Part shown: positions 24,991 to 34,415 of the stretch, piece by piece
How the letters are laid out: every line of letters begins with the position of its first letter
How positions within the stretch are numbered: position 1 is the first letter of the stretch
Origin: Salinisphaera aquimarina
GTDB lineage: Bacteria; Pseudomonadota; Gammaproteobacteria; Nevskiales; Salinisphaeraceae
DNA length: 64,000 nucleotides
NCBI RefSeq assembly: GCF_042643355.1
Contig: NZ_JBHRSS010000008.1
Location: 124,001 to 188,000 of the forward strand
Direction of reading: 5' to 3'
Position numbers and translations under genes: made by a program
The notes under the pieces: model-generated
Told to the model about the DNA's origin: nothing
What the model saw: only the letters and a program-made list of their open reading frames with translations
Databases searched by the model: none

Positions 24991-27906
24991 CTATTTCTTG
25001 GTCTTGCGCGTAGCGTTCTTCTTGCCGCGGGACAGATCGCGCACACTGCCCTTGTCCAACAGATGCTCACCGCCGACCAGGCCGGCCTCGACCACGGCTT
25101 CCTGCTGACGCACATGCAGTTTGTGATAGCCCACCGCGGTGGTGGCTGCGCCCGGCCGCGTCGCATACAGCAACTCGTGCCGATCCTGCAGCGGCACCTG
25201 CACGCGATGCTTGATCTGATACCAGGCACCCTGGTTCTCGGGCTCTTCCTGGCACCAGACCACTTCGTTCGCGTTCGGATACCGCTCCAGCACGGCCGCA
25301 TAATCGTCGGCCGGGAACGGATACAGCTGCTCGATGCGAACGAGGGCCACGTTGTTGAGTTCGCGATCCTCGCGGCCCTGATAAAGGTCATAGTAGACCT
25401 TGCCGCTACACAGCACGATACGCTCTATCGCCTTGTCGTCGATATCGGCGGGCTCATCGATGATGAACTGGAAATGCCCGGAGGTCATGTCCTCGAGCGT
25501 GGACGTCGACTGGCGATGCCGTAGCAGGCTCTTGGGCGTGAGCACCACCAGCGGCATGCGCAGGTTGCGCACCATCTGCTGACGCAACAGGTGGAACCAC
25601 TGCGCCGGCGTGGATGGCACACATATGAGCATGTGGCGCTCGGCGCACAATTGCAGGAAACGCTCCAGACGTGCCGATGAATGCTCCGGACCCTGGCCTT
25701 CGTAGCCGTGCGGCAGGAACATCACCAGCCCGCAGAGGCGGCCCCATTTGGCCTGACCACTGGATATGAACTGATCGATGATCACCTGAGCGCCGTTGAC
25801 GAAGTCGCCGAACTGCGCCTCCCAGATCGTCAGTGTCTCGGGATCTGCGGTGGCGTAGCCGTATTCGAAGCCGAGCACGCCGGCTTCGGAGAGCAGCGTG
25901 TCGTTGACCTCGAAGTGCACAGCATCGCTGCCCACCTGGGTCAGCGGCGTGAATTCCAGGCCATCCTTCTGGTTGTAGAGCACCGCATGGCGATGGAAGA
26001 AGGTGCCGCGACCCGAATCCTGGCCGGAAAGACGTACGTTGAAACCGTCGTCCAGCAGGCTTGCGTAGGCCATGTGCTCGGCGAAACCCCAGTCCACGCG
26101 CAACCCGCCGGCCGCCATCTTGCGCCGGTCGTCGATGATGCGCTGGGTGCGCTTGTGCAGTTCGAAACCGTCCGGTAGGTCGTGCAATTTCGCCGACAGG
26201 CGCTGCAGCGTTTCCACCGGCACCGACGTATCGACGACATGCGACCAGTGGTCGCGGCTGTAGCGCGCCCAGTCCACCGTATGCTCGTTGCCGACCAGGC
26301 CCAGCGTGGTGCGCGAGATATTCTTGCCGGCATCCAGACCGTCGCGGTACGCCGCCGACAGTTTCTCGGCCTCGTCCCCGTCGATCAGACCTTCGGATTG
26401 GAGCCGGCCCGCATACAGCTTGCGGGTGGTCTCCATCTTCTTGACCTTCTGATACATCATCGGCTGGGTCACCGCCGGCTCATCGGCCTCGTTATGGCCG
26501 TGACGGCGATAACAGACCATATCCACGATCACGTCCTTGCCGAACGTCTCGCGATAATCCATGGCCAGACGGGTCACGAACACCACGGCCTCCGGATCAT
26601 CGCCGTTGACGTGGAAGACAGGTGCTTCCAGCATCTTGGCGATATCGGTGCAGTACTGGGAGGTGCGCGAATACTCGCCCTGTTTGGCGGTGATCGGGTT
26701 CTGCATCGTGAAGCCGAGCTGGTTGTTCACGATCAGATGCACGGTGCCGCCGGTGGAATAGCCGTGGGCCTGCGACAGCTGCAGCGTTTCCATGACGATG
26801 CCCTGACCCGCGAACGACGAATCGCCGTGGATGAGCACCGGCAGAATGGTATCGCCGTCGATATCATGCCGGCGATCCTGGCGCGCTTTCACCGAGCCCT
26901 GCACCACCGGATTGACCGCCTCCAGATGCGACGGATTGAAGGCGAGCACCAGATGCACGCGTTCGTCCTCGATCTCGATGTCGGTAGAAAAACCCAAGTG
27001 GTATTTGACGTCGCCGGACATGTCCAGCTCGTCGAGGTCGTAGTCGCCCTCGAACTCGGCGAACAACTCCTGCGGCGACTTGCCGAGAATATTGATCAGC
27101 ACGTTCAGACGCCCGCGATGGGCCATGCCGATGACGATCTCGTCGACATGACTGCGCGCCGCGCAGCGCACCATCTCGTCGAGTGCCGGGATCATGCTGT
27201 CCGCGCCTTCGAGCGAGAAGCGCTTCTGACCCACATACTTGGTATGCAGATAACGCTCGATGCCTTCGGCCGCGGTGAGCTGGCGCAGGATCTCGAGCTT
27301 GTGCTCGCTGGCGATGCGCGGCTGATCGACACTCGCCTCGAGACGACGCTGAATCCAGCGTTTCTCGCGCGTGTCGGTGATATACATGTACTCGGTGGCG
27401 ACCGTGCCGGTGTACACGCGCTTGCAGACATCGATGATGTCGCGAAGCCGCATCTCGTCTTCCTTGGCAAACAGCGAACCGGTGTTGAACACCGTGTCCA
27501 TATCGGCTTCACCGAGGCCGTGGAAGGCGGGGTCGAGATCGGGCACGGGCGGCGGCTGATACAGGCCGAGCGGGTCGAGATCGGCCGCCTGATGACCGCG
27601 CACGCGATAATAATTGATCAGACGGAGCACGCCGGCCTGTTTCTGGGCCGCACGCTGCGACACGCTCGAGCGCGGCCGCGCGCCCTGGCCCGCCGACGCC
27701 TGCGTATCCACGAAGGAATCGCGAATCGGGCCGTGTGCGACATCTTCCGCACCATCGCCGTTGAGGCTCTTGAAATAGTCGTGCCAGCTGGCCTCGACTG
27801 AATCCGGGTCTTTCAGATACTGCTCGTAGTAAGCCTCCACATAGGCCGAGTTACCACCGAACAGTGGGGAATTTGCGATGAACTTGTCGTTAAGTTCGCT
27901 TTTCAT
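24991..27906 (-). CDS. sucA: 2-oxoglutarate dehydrogenase E1
   Basis: A 971-residue thiamine-diphosphate enzyme that decarboxylates 2-oxoglutarate and passes succinyl to SucB. The N-terminal PLFGGNSAYVEAYYEQYL peptide binds E2/E3. The TPP and active-site regions include HLGFSTDIE, GDSSFAGQGIVMETLQLSQ, HVNGDDPEAVVFVTRLAMDY and VCYRRHGHNEADEPAVTQP. The C-terminal half (SGQDSGRGTFFHRHA, LPHGYEGQGPEHSSARLER) is complete. The antisense strand carries long open frames that are codon-bias shadows. Confidence 0.97.
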   Translation of the reverse strand: MKSELNDKFIANSPLFGGNSAYVEAYYEQYLKDPDSVEASWHDYFKSLNGDGAEDVAHGPIRDSFVDTQASAGQGARPRSSVSQRAAQKQAGVLRLINYYRVRGHQAADLDPLGLYQPPPVPDLDPAFHGLGEADMDTVFNTGSLFAKEDEMRLRDIIDVCKRVYTGTVATEYMYITDTREKRWIQRRLEASVDQPRIASEHKLEILRQLTAAEGIERYLHTKYVGQKRFSLEGADSMIPALDEMVRCAARSHVDEIVIGMAHRGRLNVLINILGKSPQELFAEFEGDYDLDELDMSGDVKYHLGFSTDIEIEDERVHLVLAFNPSHLEAVNPVVQGSVKARQDRRHDIDGDTILPVLIHGDSSFAGQGIVMETLQLSQAHGYSTGGTVHLIVNNQLGFTMQNPITAKQGEYSRTSQYCTDIAKMLEAPVFHVNGDDPEAVVFVTRLAMDYRETFGKDVIVDMVCYRRHGHNEADEPAVTQPMMYQKVKKMETTRKLYAGRLQSEGLIDGDEAEKLSAAYRDGLDAGKNISRTTLGLVGNEHTVDWARYSRDHWSHVVDTSVPVETLQRLSAKLHDLPDGFELHKRTQRIIDDRRKMAAGGLRVDWGFAEHMAYASLLDDGFNVRLSGQDSGRGTFFHRHAVLYNQKDGLEFTPLTQVGSDAVHFEVNDTLLSEAGVLGFEYGYATADPETLTIWEAQFGDFVNGAQVIIDQFISSGQAKWGRLCGLVMFLPHGYEGQGPEHSSARLERFLQLCAERHMLICVPSTPAQWFHLLRQQMVRNLRMPLVVLTPKSLLRHRQSTSTLEDMTSGHFQFIIDEPADIDDKAIERIVLCSGKVYYDLYQGREDRELNNVALVRIEQLYPFPADDYAAVLERYPNANEVVWCQEEPENQGAWYQIKHRVQVPLQDRHELLYATRPGAATTAVGYHKLHVRQQEAVVEAGLVGGEHLLDKGSVRDLSRGKKNATRKTKK

Positions 27907-28027
27907 AGATAGGCTCGTAGCCGGGTCGAGACGCCGGAGTCGTCTCGTTCAAACCGTGCCGCTCCAACGCGTTCCGGTGGGCGCCGGGGGGCTAAATGAT
28001 AACAAACGATAGCGCTTGCCGGGGCGC

Positions 28028-28059
28028 GACAAAGCGACAACTTAACTTGTCGCTTTGTC
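28028..28059 (-). terminator. 13-bp inverted repeat overlapping the galU stop codon
   Basis: GACAAAGCGACAA (28028-28040) and TTGTCGCTTTGTC (28047-28059) form a perfect stem with a 6-nt loop. The upstream arm is inside galU and encodes its last residues (DDKATS), and the stop codon lies in the loop. It probably ends or protects the galU transcript before sucA. No poly-U follows. Confidence 0.6.
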
Positions 28060-28956
28060 GTCGCTCTCCTCGTCGTCCCAACCGCTGGTCAATGTCTTGA
28101 GGTAGGAACGAAATTCGTCGCCTATCTCGTGGTGCTGCAGCCCCATTTCCACGTTCGCTTTCAGGTAGCCGAACTTGCTGCCGCAGTCGTAGCGCGTGCC
28201 CTCGAATTCATAGGCCAGGACTGTCTGCTCACCCATCAATGCTTCGATGGCGTCGGTCAGCTGAATTTCGCCGCCGGCCCCCGGCTTGGTCTTGTCGAGC
28301 AGCCGGAAGATACGCGGCGTCAGGATATAGCGACCGACCACCGCGAGATTGGATGGCGCCTTGTCCGGCTCGGGTTTTTCGACGATACCGCGAATCTCGG
28401 ACAGCCCCGGGCCGATGGGCTCGACTTCGACAATGCCGTATTTGTGCGTCTCTTCCCAGGGCACGCGCTGGACCGCGAGCACGCTGGTGCCGTACTCCTG
28501 ATACACGCGCTGCATCTGGGCCATGCAGGGCTGAAAGGATCCGGAGATCAGGTCGTCGGCCAGAATGACCGCGAAATCCTGGTCACCCACCGCCGGCAAC
28601 GAGCAGCTGATCGCGTGCCCGAGGCCCATCTGCTCCGGCTGGCGGATATACACACAGGTAATACCCGGCGGCAGGACGTCCCGCACCGCCTTCAACAACT
28701 CGTCCTTGCCCTTGGCTTCGAGCGTGGCCTCCAGCTCATAGTCGCGATCGAAATGATCCATGATCGAGTTCTTGGTATGACTCGTGATGAAGATCATCTC
28801 CTCGGCGCCCGCGGCGATGGCCTCCTTCACCGCGTACTGGATGAGCGGCTTGTCGACGACCGGAAGAATTTCCTTGGCGCTGGCCTTGGTGGCCGGCAGG
28901 AAACGCGTTCCCAGACCGGCGACCGGGAACACAGCCTTGCGAATACGCATAAACAA
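28042..28956 (-). CDS. galU: UTP-glucose-1-phosphate uridylyltransferase
   Basis: A 304-residue enzyme making UDP-glucose for envelope sugars. The nucleotide-binding motif RKAVFPVAGLGTRFLPATKA and the catalytic region SAKEILPVVDKPLIQYAVKE are intact, as are VEKPEPDKAPSNLAVVGRYI and AYEFEGTRYDCGSKFGYLKA. A second in-frame ATG two codons downstream (28950, MRIRKAVFP) is an equally good start. Confidence 0.96.
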   Translation of the reverse strand: MFMRIRKAVFPVAGLGTRFLPATKASAKEILPVVDKPLIQYAVKEAIAAGAEEMIFITSHTKNSIMDHFDRDYELEATLEAKGKDELLKAVRDVLPPGITCVYIRQPEQMGLGHAISCSLPAVGDQDFAVILADDLISGSFQPCMAQMQRVYQEYGTSVLAVQRVPWEETHKYGIVEVEPIGPGLSEIRGIVEKPEPDKAPSNLAVVGRYILTPRIFRLLDKTKPGAGGEIQLTDAIEALMGEQTVLAYEFEGTRYDCGSKFGYLKANVEMGLQHHEIGDEFRSYLKTLTSGWDDEESDDKATS

Positions 28957-28996
28957 TCCTTTGGCTTGAAAGCCCTACAAGTACAAAACGATAAGA

Positions 28997-29893
28997 CTAG
29001 AGATAGCGGACATCGCCCTTGAGATGGAGGATATCGCCCTGGGTGTTGGTCAAAGCAAAATCCGCGCCGGCTTCGGTAAGCGTATAGCCGAATCGGGCGC
29101 GGCTGGGCAGGAACACCGGCTTCTTAAATGCAAGGGCCAGTGTGTAGGCGTCGCGGGTGAGTTCGGGCTCGAGCGCCGCGGCGGCGCGTGCCTTGGTCCA
29201 CATCCCGGTCGCGATCGCGCGCGGAAAGCCGAACAGCTTGGCGCTCCATGGGCTCAGGTGGATCGGGTTGTAGTCCCCTGCGGCCGCGGCGTAGCGCCGC
29301 CCGATGTCCGCGGGCACCTGCCATTCGTTGGTGTGCTCGGCATCCGCTAGCGCGTCGGTTTTCGACTGTTTCTTTGCGCTCTTTTTATCGGCTTCCGAGA
29401 CGCTGGATTTCTGCCGCGACAGCATGGTGCCGGTTTCTTCCCAGATCAGGTCGCCCGCGTGGTCACGCACCCGCGTGATCAGATCGAACTCGACGCCCTT
29501 GGCCACCTCGCGATGGCCGCCGACCGCGACCTCCAGATCCAGCGTCTCGTCGGCGCCGATGCTGCGATGCTGGGTGATCTCGTTGCGCACGTGGATGAGA
29601 CCCAGCAGCTTGAGCGGAAACCGCTTGTCGGTCATCACCGCCATGTGCATGGGAAACGCAAGCACGTGCGGATAGGTCACCGGCAGGTGATGCGCGTGGG
29701 AAAAGCCACAGACCTTGCGGTATTTGGCCAGCGGCTCGGCGCGAACCTCCCGCCCCCGGAGTTCGGCGACCATGTCCGGGATCGTCTGTCCTGTCGACAA
29801 ACCGCCCGACAACGTGGTCGCGGCGCGCAGATAGGACGGCATGACCGCCGGAAGCGAATCATATTCGAGCCGTATTTGCTGCTGCGCCATCAA
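28997..29893 (-). CDS. MaoC-like acyl dehydratase
   Basis: A 298-residue protein with two hot-dog halves. The N-terminal half (about 1-130) is the degenerate FAS1/HTD2-like half. The C-terminal half has the (R)-hydratase motif region DIGRRYAAAAGDYNPIHLSP (Asp..Asn..His, residues about 194-213) and AIATGMWTKARAAAALEPEL. It probably hydrates enoyl-CoA or enoyl-ACP in fatty-acid or PHA-type metabolism. No operon partner is nearby apart from galU. Confidence 0.8.
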   Translation of the reverse strand: MMAQQQIRLEYDSLPAVMPSYLRAATTLSGGLSTGQTIPDMVAELRGREVRAEPLAKYRKVCGFSHAHHLPVTYPHVLAFPMHMAVMTDKRFPLKLLGLIHVRNEITQHRSIGADETLDLEVAVGGHREVAKGVEFDLITRVRDHAGDLIWEETGTMLSRQKSSVSEADKKSAKKQSKTDALADAEHTNEWQVPADIGRRYAAAAGDYNPIHLSPWSAKLFGFPRAIATGMWTKARAAAALEPELTRDAYTLALAFKKPVFLPSRARFGYTLTEAGADFALTNTQGDILHLKGDVRYL

Positions 29894-29984
29894 AGAACCT
29901 GACTTGAAGCTGTGCGCAAGACGGTAACCCCTTTGCAGGGAGGGAACAACAGGACTGCGGCCGGTCGCATCAACGTCGCGCCGA

Positions 29985-30812
29985 TCAGCCGTTGTTCAGT
30001 TCGGGCTTGTCGCCGGCCAGCTCGTTGCGGCGGTTGCGGACCATGGCGGCGAAATCGTCGGGCAGCTTCTGCTTGAGCAGACGATCCCAGTAATCCACGG
30101 CCTGTGTATTGTCGCCACGCTCGGCCGCGCCCAGCCCCAGATACCACAGTGCCTCGCGACTGGTCGCATCGAGCGCGAGCAACTGCCGGAACAGATCCCC
30201 CGCCCGACCCTGAAGATCGTCGGTCGCCTGCAGCGTGGCCTCGGCCTCGGCCGCGACGATCGGCGCCCGTGGCTCGGGCATGGCCGCATTGATGGCACGA
30301 TAATTATTCGCAGCCCCCGCATAGTCGCCGGTGACTTCCTGCGCGCGTGCCAGCATCGCCCTTGCTTCGAGGTCATCCGGGGTCGCACTTACCTGCTGCT
30401 TCAGCTCATCGAGCATGGTGGCGATATCGGGCATGTCGCGTGCCTGCATCGCCCGGTAATCGCCGAGATCCCAGTAGGCCACGCCAGCGCCGCCTACAAG
30501 CAGTGCGATCATCAACAACGAGATCAGCCAGGGGCGCCCTGCGGTGCGGGCGTTTTCGGTCAGCGCCGGCGTGTCGTCTATATCGGCGAGCAGGCGCGCG
30601 CCCAGTTCGTCTTTTTCCAGCTCGGCGTCGCGGCGCGTGATGCGCCCCGAGGCCACTTCGCGCTCGATCTCGGCATAGCGCTGATGATAAACGGCGATGT
30701 TGGCCTCGCGCCGCTTGTCCGGCGTCGGCGTGCCGGCGCGCCACAGCGGCACAAGCACGAACACAAGGCTCGCAGCCACCAGAATGGCTGCGAAAACGAA
30801 GAATTCGGTCAT
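29985..30812 (-). CDS. ccmI: Cytochrome c maturation protein CcmI
   Basis: A 275-residue apocytochrome c chaperone. Two TM helices (FFVFAAILVAASLVFVLVPL near the N-terminus and PWLISLLMIALLVGGAGVAY near residue 100) flank a cytoplasmic loop with the usual leucine-zipper-like region (IERE..GRITRRDAELEKDELGAR). The periplasmic C-terminus has TPR-like repeats (LDATSREALWYLGLGAAERG). It is the last gene of the ccm operon and overlaps ccmH by 4 bp. Confidence 0.9.
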   Translation of the reverse strand: MTEFFVFAAILVAASLVFVLVPLWRAGTPTPDKRREANIAVYHQRYAEIEREVASGRITRRDAELEKDELGARLLADIDDTPALTENARTAGRPWLISLLMIALLVGGAGVAYWDLGDYRAMQARDMPDIATMLDELKQQVSATPDDLEARAMLARAQEVTGDYAGAANNYRAINAAMPEPRAPIVAAEAEATLQATDDLQGRAGDLFRQLLALDATSREALWYLGLGAAERGDNTQAVDYWDRLLKQKLPDDFAAMVRNRRNELAGDKPELNNG

Positions 30813-31285
30813 GAACGGTCCTTGCTCGCCGTACGGTTATCGGGTGCGTCGTCGTCGAGTACCTGTGCCAGGCGCGTGCGATCCAGTGGTGGCTGTGTGG
30901 TCGTACGCACATCCTCGCGCCGTCGTATAACCACTACGGCAATACCCAGACCCACGAACAGCAGCACGAACGGGCCCAACCAGAGAATGAGCGTGGTGAA
31001 CTGGAACGGCGGATCGTAGAGCACCCATTCGCCATAGCGATCGACCAGATACTGCTTGATCTCGGCATCACTCTTGCCGGCGACGATATCGCGGGCGACG
31101 ATCGCACGCAGGTCCTTGGCCAGCGGTGCGTCCGACTCGGCGATGGTGCGGTTCTGACAGATCAGGCAGCGCAATTCTGCATTGAGCTGGTGATAGCGCG
31201 CCTGCTGGCTGGCCGTCAGCTCCGGCCCTGCCGCGCTCGCCACGAGACAGGCCGTCATCAGCAACAGGCCGATCAATCCGCGCAT
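30809..31285 (-). CDS. ccmH: Cytochrome c maturation protein CcmH
   Basis: A 158-residue periplasmic thiol-redox protein that helps reduce apocytochrome c. A signal peptide is followed by LNAELRCLICQNRTIAESDA, containing the LRCxxCQN redox motif, and by one C-terminal TM (LILWLGPFVLLFVGLGIAVV). It shares single-base and 4-bp overlaps with ccmG and ccmI. Confidence 0.95.
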   Translation of the reverse strand: MRGLIGLLLMTACLVASAAGPELTASQQARYHQLNAELRCLICQNRTIAESDAPLAKDLRAIVARDIVAGKSDAEIKQYLVDRYGEWVLYDPPFQFTTLILWLGPFVLLFVGLGIAVVVIRRREDVRTTTQPPLDRTRLAQVLDDDAPDNRTASKDRS

Positions 31286-31818
31286 CAGGACGCCTGCTGC
31301 AGCTGCTTGAGCTTGGGAATGAGGGTTTCGTTCATCTCTTCACGCGTGATCGCACCCACCACCTTGTACCGGATGACCCCGTCGCGATCCACGACGAATG
31401 TCTCGGGCACCGCGGCCACGCCCCAGTCGATGCCGACCTGACCCGATTGATCGACGGCAATTACCGCGAACGGATTGCCGTAGCGGCCCAGCCAGCGCCG
31501 TGCGGCCTCTTCGGTGTCCTTGTAGTTGAGCCCGACCACGGGCACGCCGGTACGCTGGGATATTTCGGTGATCAGCCCGTGCTCGGCGCGGCAAGCCACG
31601 CACCAGCTCGCCCATACATTGACCAGGGTGACGTTGCCCTTGAGGTCGGCGGCGCTGATGCGCTCACGATCCGAGGCCAGCGTCGGCAGATCGAACGCCG
31701 GCGCCGACTTGCCGATCAACGCCGACGGCAGAATATCGGGGCGCCGCGTCAGGCCGTAGCCGAGCAGCGCGATCAACCCGAGCACGACGACTACGGGTAT
31801 TACCAGACGCCAACGCAT
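31285..31818 (-). CDS. ccmG: Thiol:disulfide interchange protein CcmG (DsbE)
   Basis: A 177-residue membrane-anchored thioredoxin-like protein. An N-terminal TM (WRLVIPVVVVLGLIALLGYG) is followed by the redox motif VNVWASWCVACRAEH (CVAC) and the cis-Pro region AAVPETFVVDRDGVIRYKVV. ATG 31818 overlaps the ccmF stop (ATGA) and gives the normal length. The longer upstream frame is an overlap artefact. Confidence 0.95.
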   Translation of the reverse strand: MRWRLVIPVVVVLGLIALLGYGLTRRPDILPSALIGKSAPAFDLPTLASDRERISAADLKGNVTLVNVWASWCVACRAEHGLITEISQRTGVPVVGLNYKDTEEAARRWLGRYGNPFAVIAVDQSGQVGIDWGVAAVPETFVVDRDGVIRYKVVGAITREEMNETLIPKLKQLQQAS

Positions 31819-33785
31819 CAGGCTCGTGCCGGGCGCAGCGCGCCGGTTGTCGCGGCGCGCTGGGCGGACCGTTCGCGCCGCCAGTAGCGTTTGTCCGACA
31901 ACGCCAACAGGCCACCGAGCGCGGCCAGAAAACCGCCCGCCCATATCCAGCGCACGAACGGCCGATGATAGAGCCGCACGCTCCAGGCATCGCCATTGAG
32001 CGGTTCGCCCAGCGAGACATACAGATCACGAAAAATCCCGGCATCGATACCGGACTCGGTCATCACCTGGCCGCCGGCGTTGTAGCGACGCTTGGCCGGC
32101 AACAACTCGGCGATCTGCCTGCCGTCTCTGGACACGACGAAATCGCCCACCTCGGCGGTGTAATTCGGGCCTTCCTCGTGGCGCGTGCCCTGGAAGGTGA
32201 AGTCGTAGCCGGCGATCGAGACGGTATCGCCTGGGGCGACCCGGACATCGTTCTCGCCGCCGAAACCGCTGACCAGACTGATGCCGATCACGAACACGCC
32301 GACGCCGACATGTGCGATCGTCTGGCCCAGCACGCTACGCGGCAGCATCACGCGACGCCCGCGCACACGGCGCACCACGTCCTCCAGCGCCGCCAGAATC
32401 GCCCAGCTGCCGAGCACGCAGCCCGCCACCGCGGCCAGCGCGTGGGTACCCAGGGTGAGCAACGGCAACAGCACGCCGACCACGATAGCCAGCAGCGCCG
32501 GTAACCACAGACGCGAACGCAGCGTCTCCGCCCGCGTGCGTTTCCAGGCCATCACCGCGGCCACACCGACCAGCAGCACCAGCGGCGCGGTCAGCGGAAT
32601 GAATATCTTGTTGAAGTAAGGCGGCCCCACCGAGATCCGGCCCATGCCCAGCGAATCGGCGAGGATCGGATACAAGGTACCCAGCAGCACGCCCGCGGCG
32701 GCCACGACCAGAAAGATGTTGTTGAGCAGCAGCAGGCCCTCGCGCGAGAGCACCGCCACCGGCTCGGTACCGGCTTCGAAGCGCGGCGCCCGGATCGCAT
32801 ACAGCAGCAGCGAGCCGCCGATCACGATCGCGAAGAACGCAAGAATATAGACGCCGCGCGCCGGGTCGGTCGCGAAGGCATGCACCGAGATCAGCACCCC
32901 CGAACGCACCAGGAAGGTGCCGAGCAACGACAGCGCAAACGCCGTAATCGCCAGTAACACCGTCCAACTCTTGAAGATGCCGCGCTTTTCGGTCACCGCC
33001 AGCGAATGAATCAGCGCGGTACCGACCAGCCAGGGCATGAAGGACGCGTTCTCGACCGGATCCCAGAACCACCAGCCGCCCCAGCCCAGTTCGTTGTAGG
33101 CCCACCAGCTGCCTAGCGTGATGCCGACGGTGAGAAAGGTCCACGCTGCGGTGGTCCACGGACGGGTCCAGCGGGTCCAGGCGCTATCGACCCGGCCGGT
33201 GATCAGCGCCGTAATGGCGAAGGCGAAGGCCACACAGAAGCCGACATAGCCCATGTAGAGCATGGGCGGATGAAATACCAGTCCGGGGTCCTGGAGCAGC
33301 GGGTTCAGATCGCGCCCTTCGGCGGGCATCGGAAACTGGCGCGCGAACGGATTCGAAGTAAACAGCGTGAACATCAGAAAGCCCACGCTCACCGCGCCCA
33401 TGACCGCGAGCACGCAGCTGGCGACTTCGCGCGGCAGGCTGCGGCTTGCCGCGGCCACCGCCAGACTCCAGCAGGACAGCTCCATCATCCACAGCAGCAG
33501 CGAGCCTTCGTGCGCTCCCCAGACCGCGGCCACGCGGTAATACCAGGGCAGATGTGTATTCGAGTTGGCGGCCACATAGGCCACGGAAAAATCATTGGCA
33601 TAGAACGCGAACGCCAGTGCGGCGAAGGCTATCCCGAGCATCACGAACTGCCCGATCGCCGCCGGTGCCGCGACGGCGAGACAATCCGCACGCGAACGGG
33701 CCACGCCGTAGATCGGCACCACGGCCTGAATCAGCGCCAGACCGAGGGCCAGAATTAGAGCGAAATGGCCAAGTTCGGGAATCAT
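31818..33785 (-). CDS. ccmF: Cytochrome c heme lyase subunit CcmF
   Basis: A 655-residue polytopic membrane protein with about 13-15 TMs that transfers heme from CcmE to apocytochrome c. The tryptophan-rich heme-handling motif is GWGGWWFWDPVENASFMPWL. Conserved His-bearing loops occur around YRVAAVWGAHEGSLLLWM and LIHSLAVTEKRG. The C-terminal periplasmic domain (SLGEPLNGDAWSVRLYHRPF) is complete. Confidence 0.96.
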   Translation of the reverse strand: MIPELGHFALILALGLALIQAVVPIYGVARSRADCLAVAAPAAIGQFVMLGIAFAALAFAFYANDFSVAYVAANSNTHLPWYYRVAAVWGAHEGSLLLWMMELSCWSLAVAAASRSLPREVASCVLAVMGAVSVGFLMFTLFTSNPFARQFPMPAEGRDLNPLLQDPGLVFHPPMLYMGYVGFCVAFAFAITALITGRVDSAWTRWTRPWTTAAWTFLTVGITLGSWWAYNELGWGGWWFWDPVENASFMPWLVGTALIHSLAVTEKRGIFKSWTVLLAITAFALSLLGTFLVRSGVLISVHAFATDPARGVYILAFFAIVIGGSLLLYAIRAPRFEAGTEPVAVLSREGLLLLNNIFLVVAAAGVLLGTLYPILADSLGMGRISVGPPYFNKIFIPLTAPLVLLVGVAAVMAWKRTRAETLRSRLWLPALLAIVVGVLLPLLTLGTHALAAVAGCVLGSWAILAALEDVVRRVRGRRVMLPRSVLGQTIAHVGVGVFVIGISLVSGFGGENDVRVAPGDTVSIAGYDFTFQGTRHEEGPNYTAEVGDFVVSRDGRQIAELLPAKRRYNAGGQVMTESGIDAGIFRDLYVSLGEPLNGDAWSVRLYHRPFVRWIWAGGFLAALGGLLALSDKRYWRRERSAQRAATTGALRPARA

Positions 33786-34258
33786 CGCGCCGCCTGCAGA
33801 TTGGCTTTCATGTTCGTGGGCATACAGCTCACGCCCTTGCTGTCCTTCATGGCGTCAGCGACATCGGGCGACATGTAGGTCTCGTCGTGCTTGGCCAGCA
33901 CTTCATCGGCAACGAAATCGCCGGCGTTATCCAACTTGCCGTAGGCGACGATGCCCTGGCCTTCACGGAACAGATCGGGCAGCGTGCCGCGGAACTGCAC
34001 CGGCACGCTCGCTTCACAGTCGGCCAGCGTGAATCGAACCACCAGATCGTTATTGCTGCGATCCACCGAACCTTCCTTGACCAGTCCGCCGATACGAAAA
34101 CGGGTATTGGGCGGCACCTTGCCAGCCACGATCTCGCTGGGCTGATAGAAATACAGCAGGTTCTGGCTGAAGGCGGTGAGCGCGAGCGCGACCGCCGCTG
34201 CCAGACCCACGAACAGTCCACCCACCAGCAGCAAACGACGACGTCGGGTTCTAGTCAT
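33782..34258 (-). CDS. ccmE: Cytochrome c maturation heme chaperone CcmE
   Basis: A 158-residue periplasmic heme chaperone. An N-terminal TM anchor (RLLLVGGLFVGLAAAVALAL) is followed by the OB-fold. The covalent heme-binding His is in VLAKHDETYMSP (HxxxY). It overlaps ccmF by 4 bp and the small ccmD by 8 bp. Confidence 0.95.
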   Translation of the reverse strand: MTRTRRRRLLLVGGLFVGLAAAVALALTAFSQNLLYFYQPSEIVAGKVPPNTRFRIGGLVKEGSVDRSNNDLVVRFTLADCEASVPVQFRGTLPDLFREGQGIVAYGKLDNAGDFVADEVLAKHDETYMSPDVADAMKDSKGVSCMPTNMKANLQAAR

Positions 34259-34415
34259 CGAATTCCTCGTTGCGAATACGGCGCAGCAGTACGCGATGCG
34301 CGATCAGGGGCGTGATGATGTTGCCGAGCAGCACCACCGCGGCGATGCCGTAGCTGCTCCACACGAACGGCGCGTAGCCGCCCATCGCCCAGAATTGTTG
34401 CCAGGTCTCATGCAT
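34251..34415 (-). CDS. ccmD: Heme exporter protein CcmD
   Basis: A small gene of 54 codons. ATG 34415 gives MHETWQQFWAMGGYAPFVWS, then a single TM (IAAVVLLGNIITPLIAH) and a basic cytoplasmic tail (RVLLRRIRNEEFDD). This is the normal CcmD layout: one TM protein that releases holo-CcmE from the CcmABC complex. It overlaps ccmC and ccmE at its two ends. Confidence 0.9.
   Translation of the reverse strand: MHETWQQFWAMGGYAPFVWSSYGIAAVVLLGNIITPLIAHRVLLRRIRNEEFDD

Noticed and set aside
26182..27801. 539-codon plus-strand frame opposite sucA
   Set aside because: His/Arg/Ala-rich shadow of the conserved sucA frame. No start signal.
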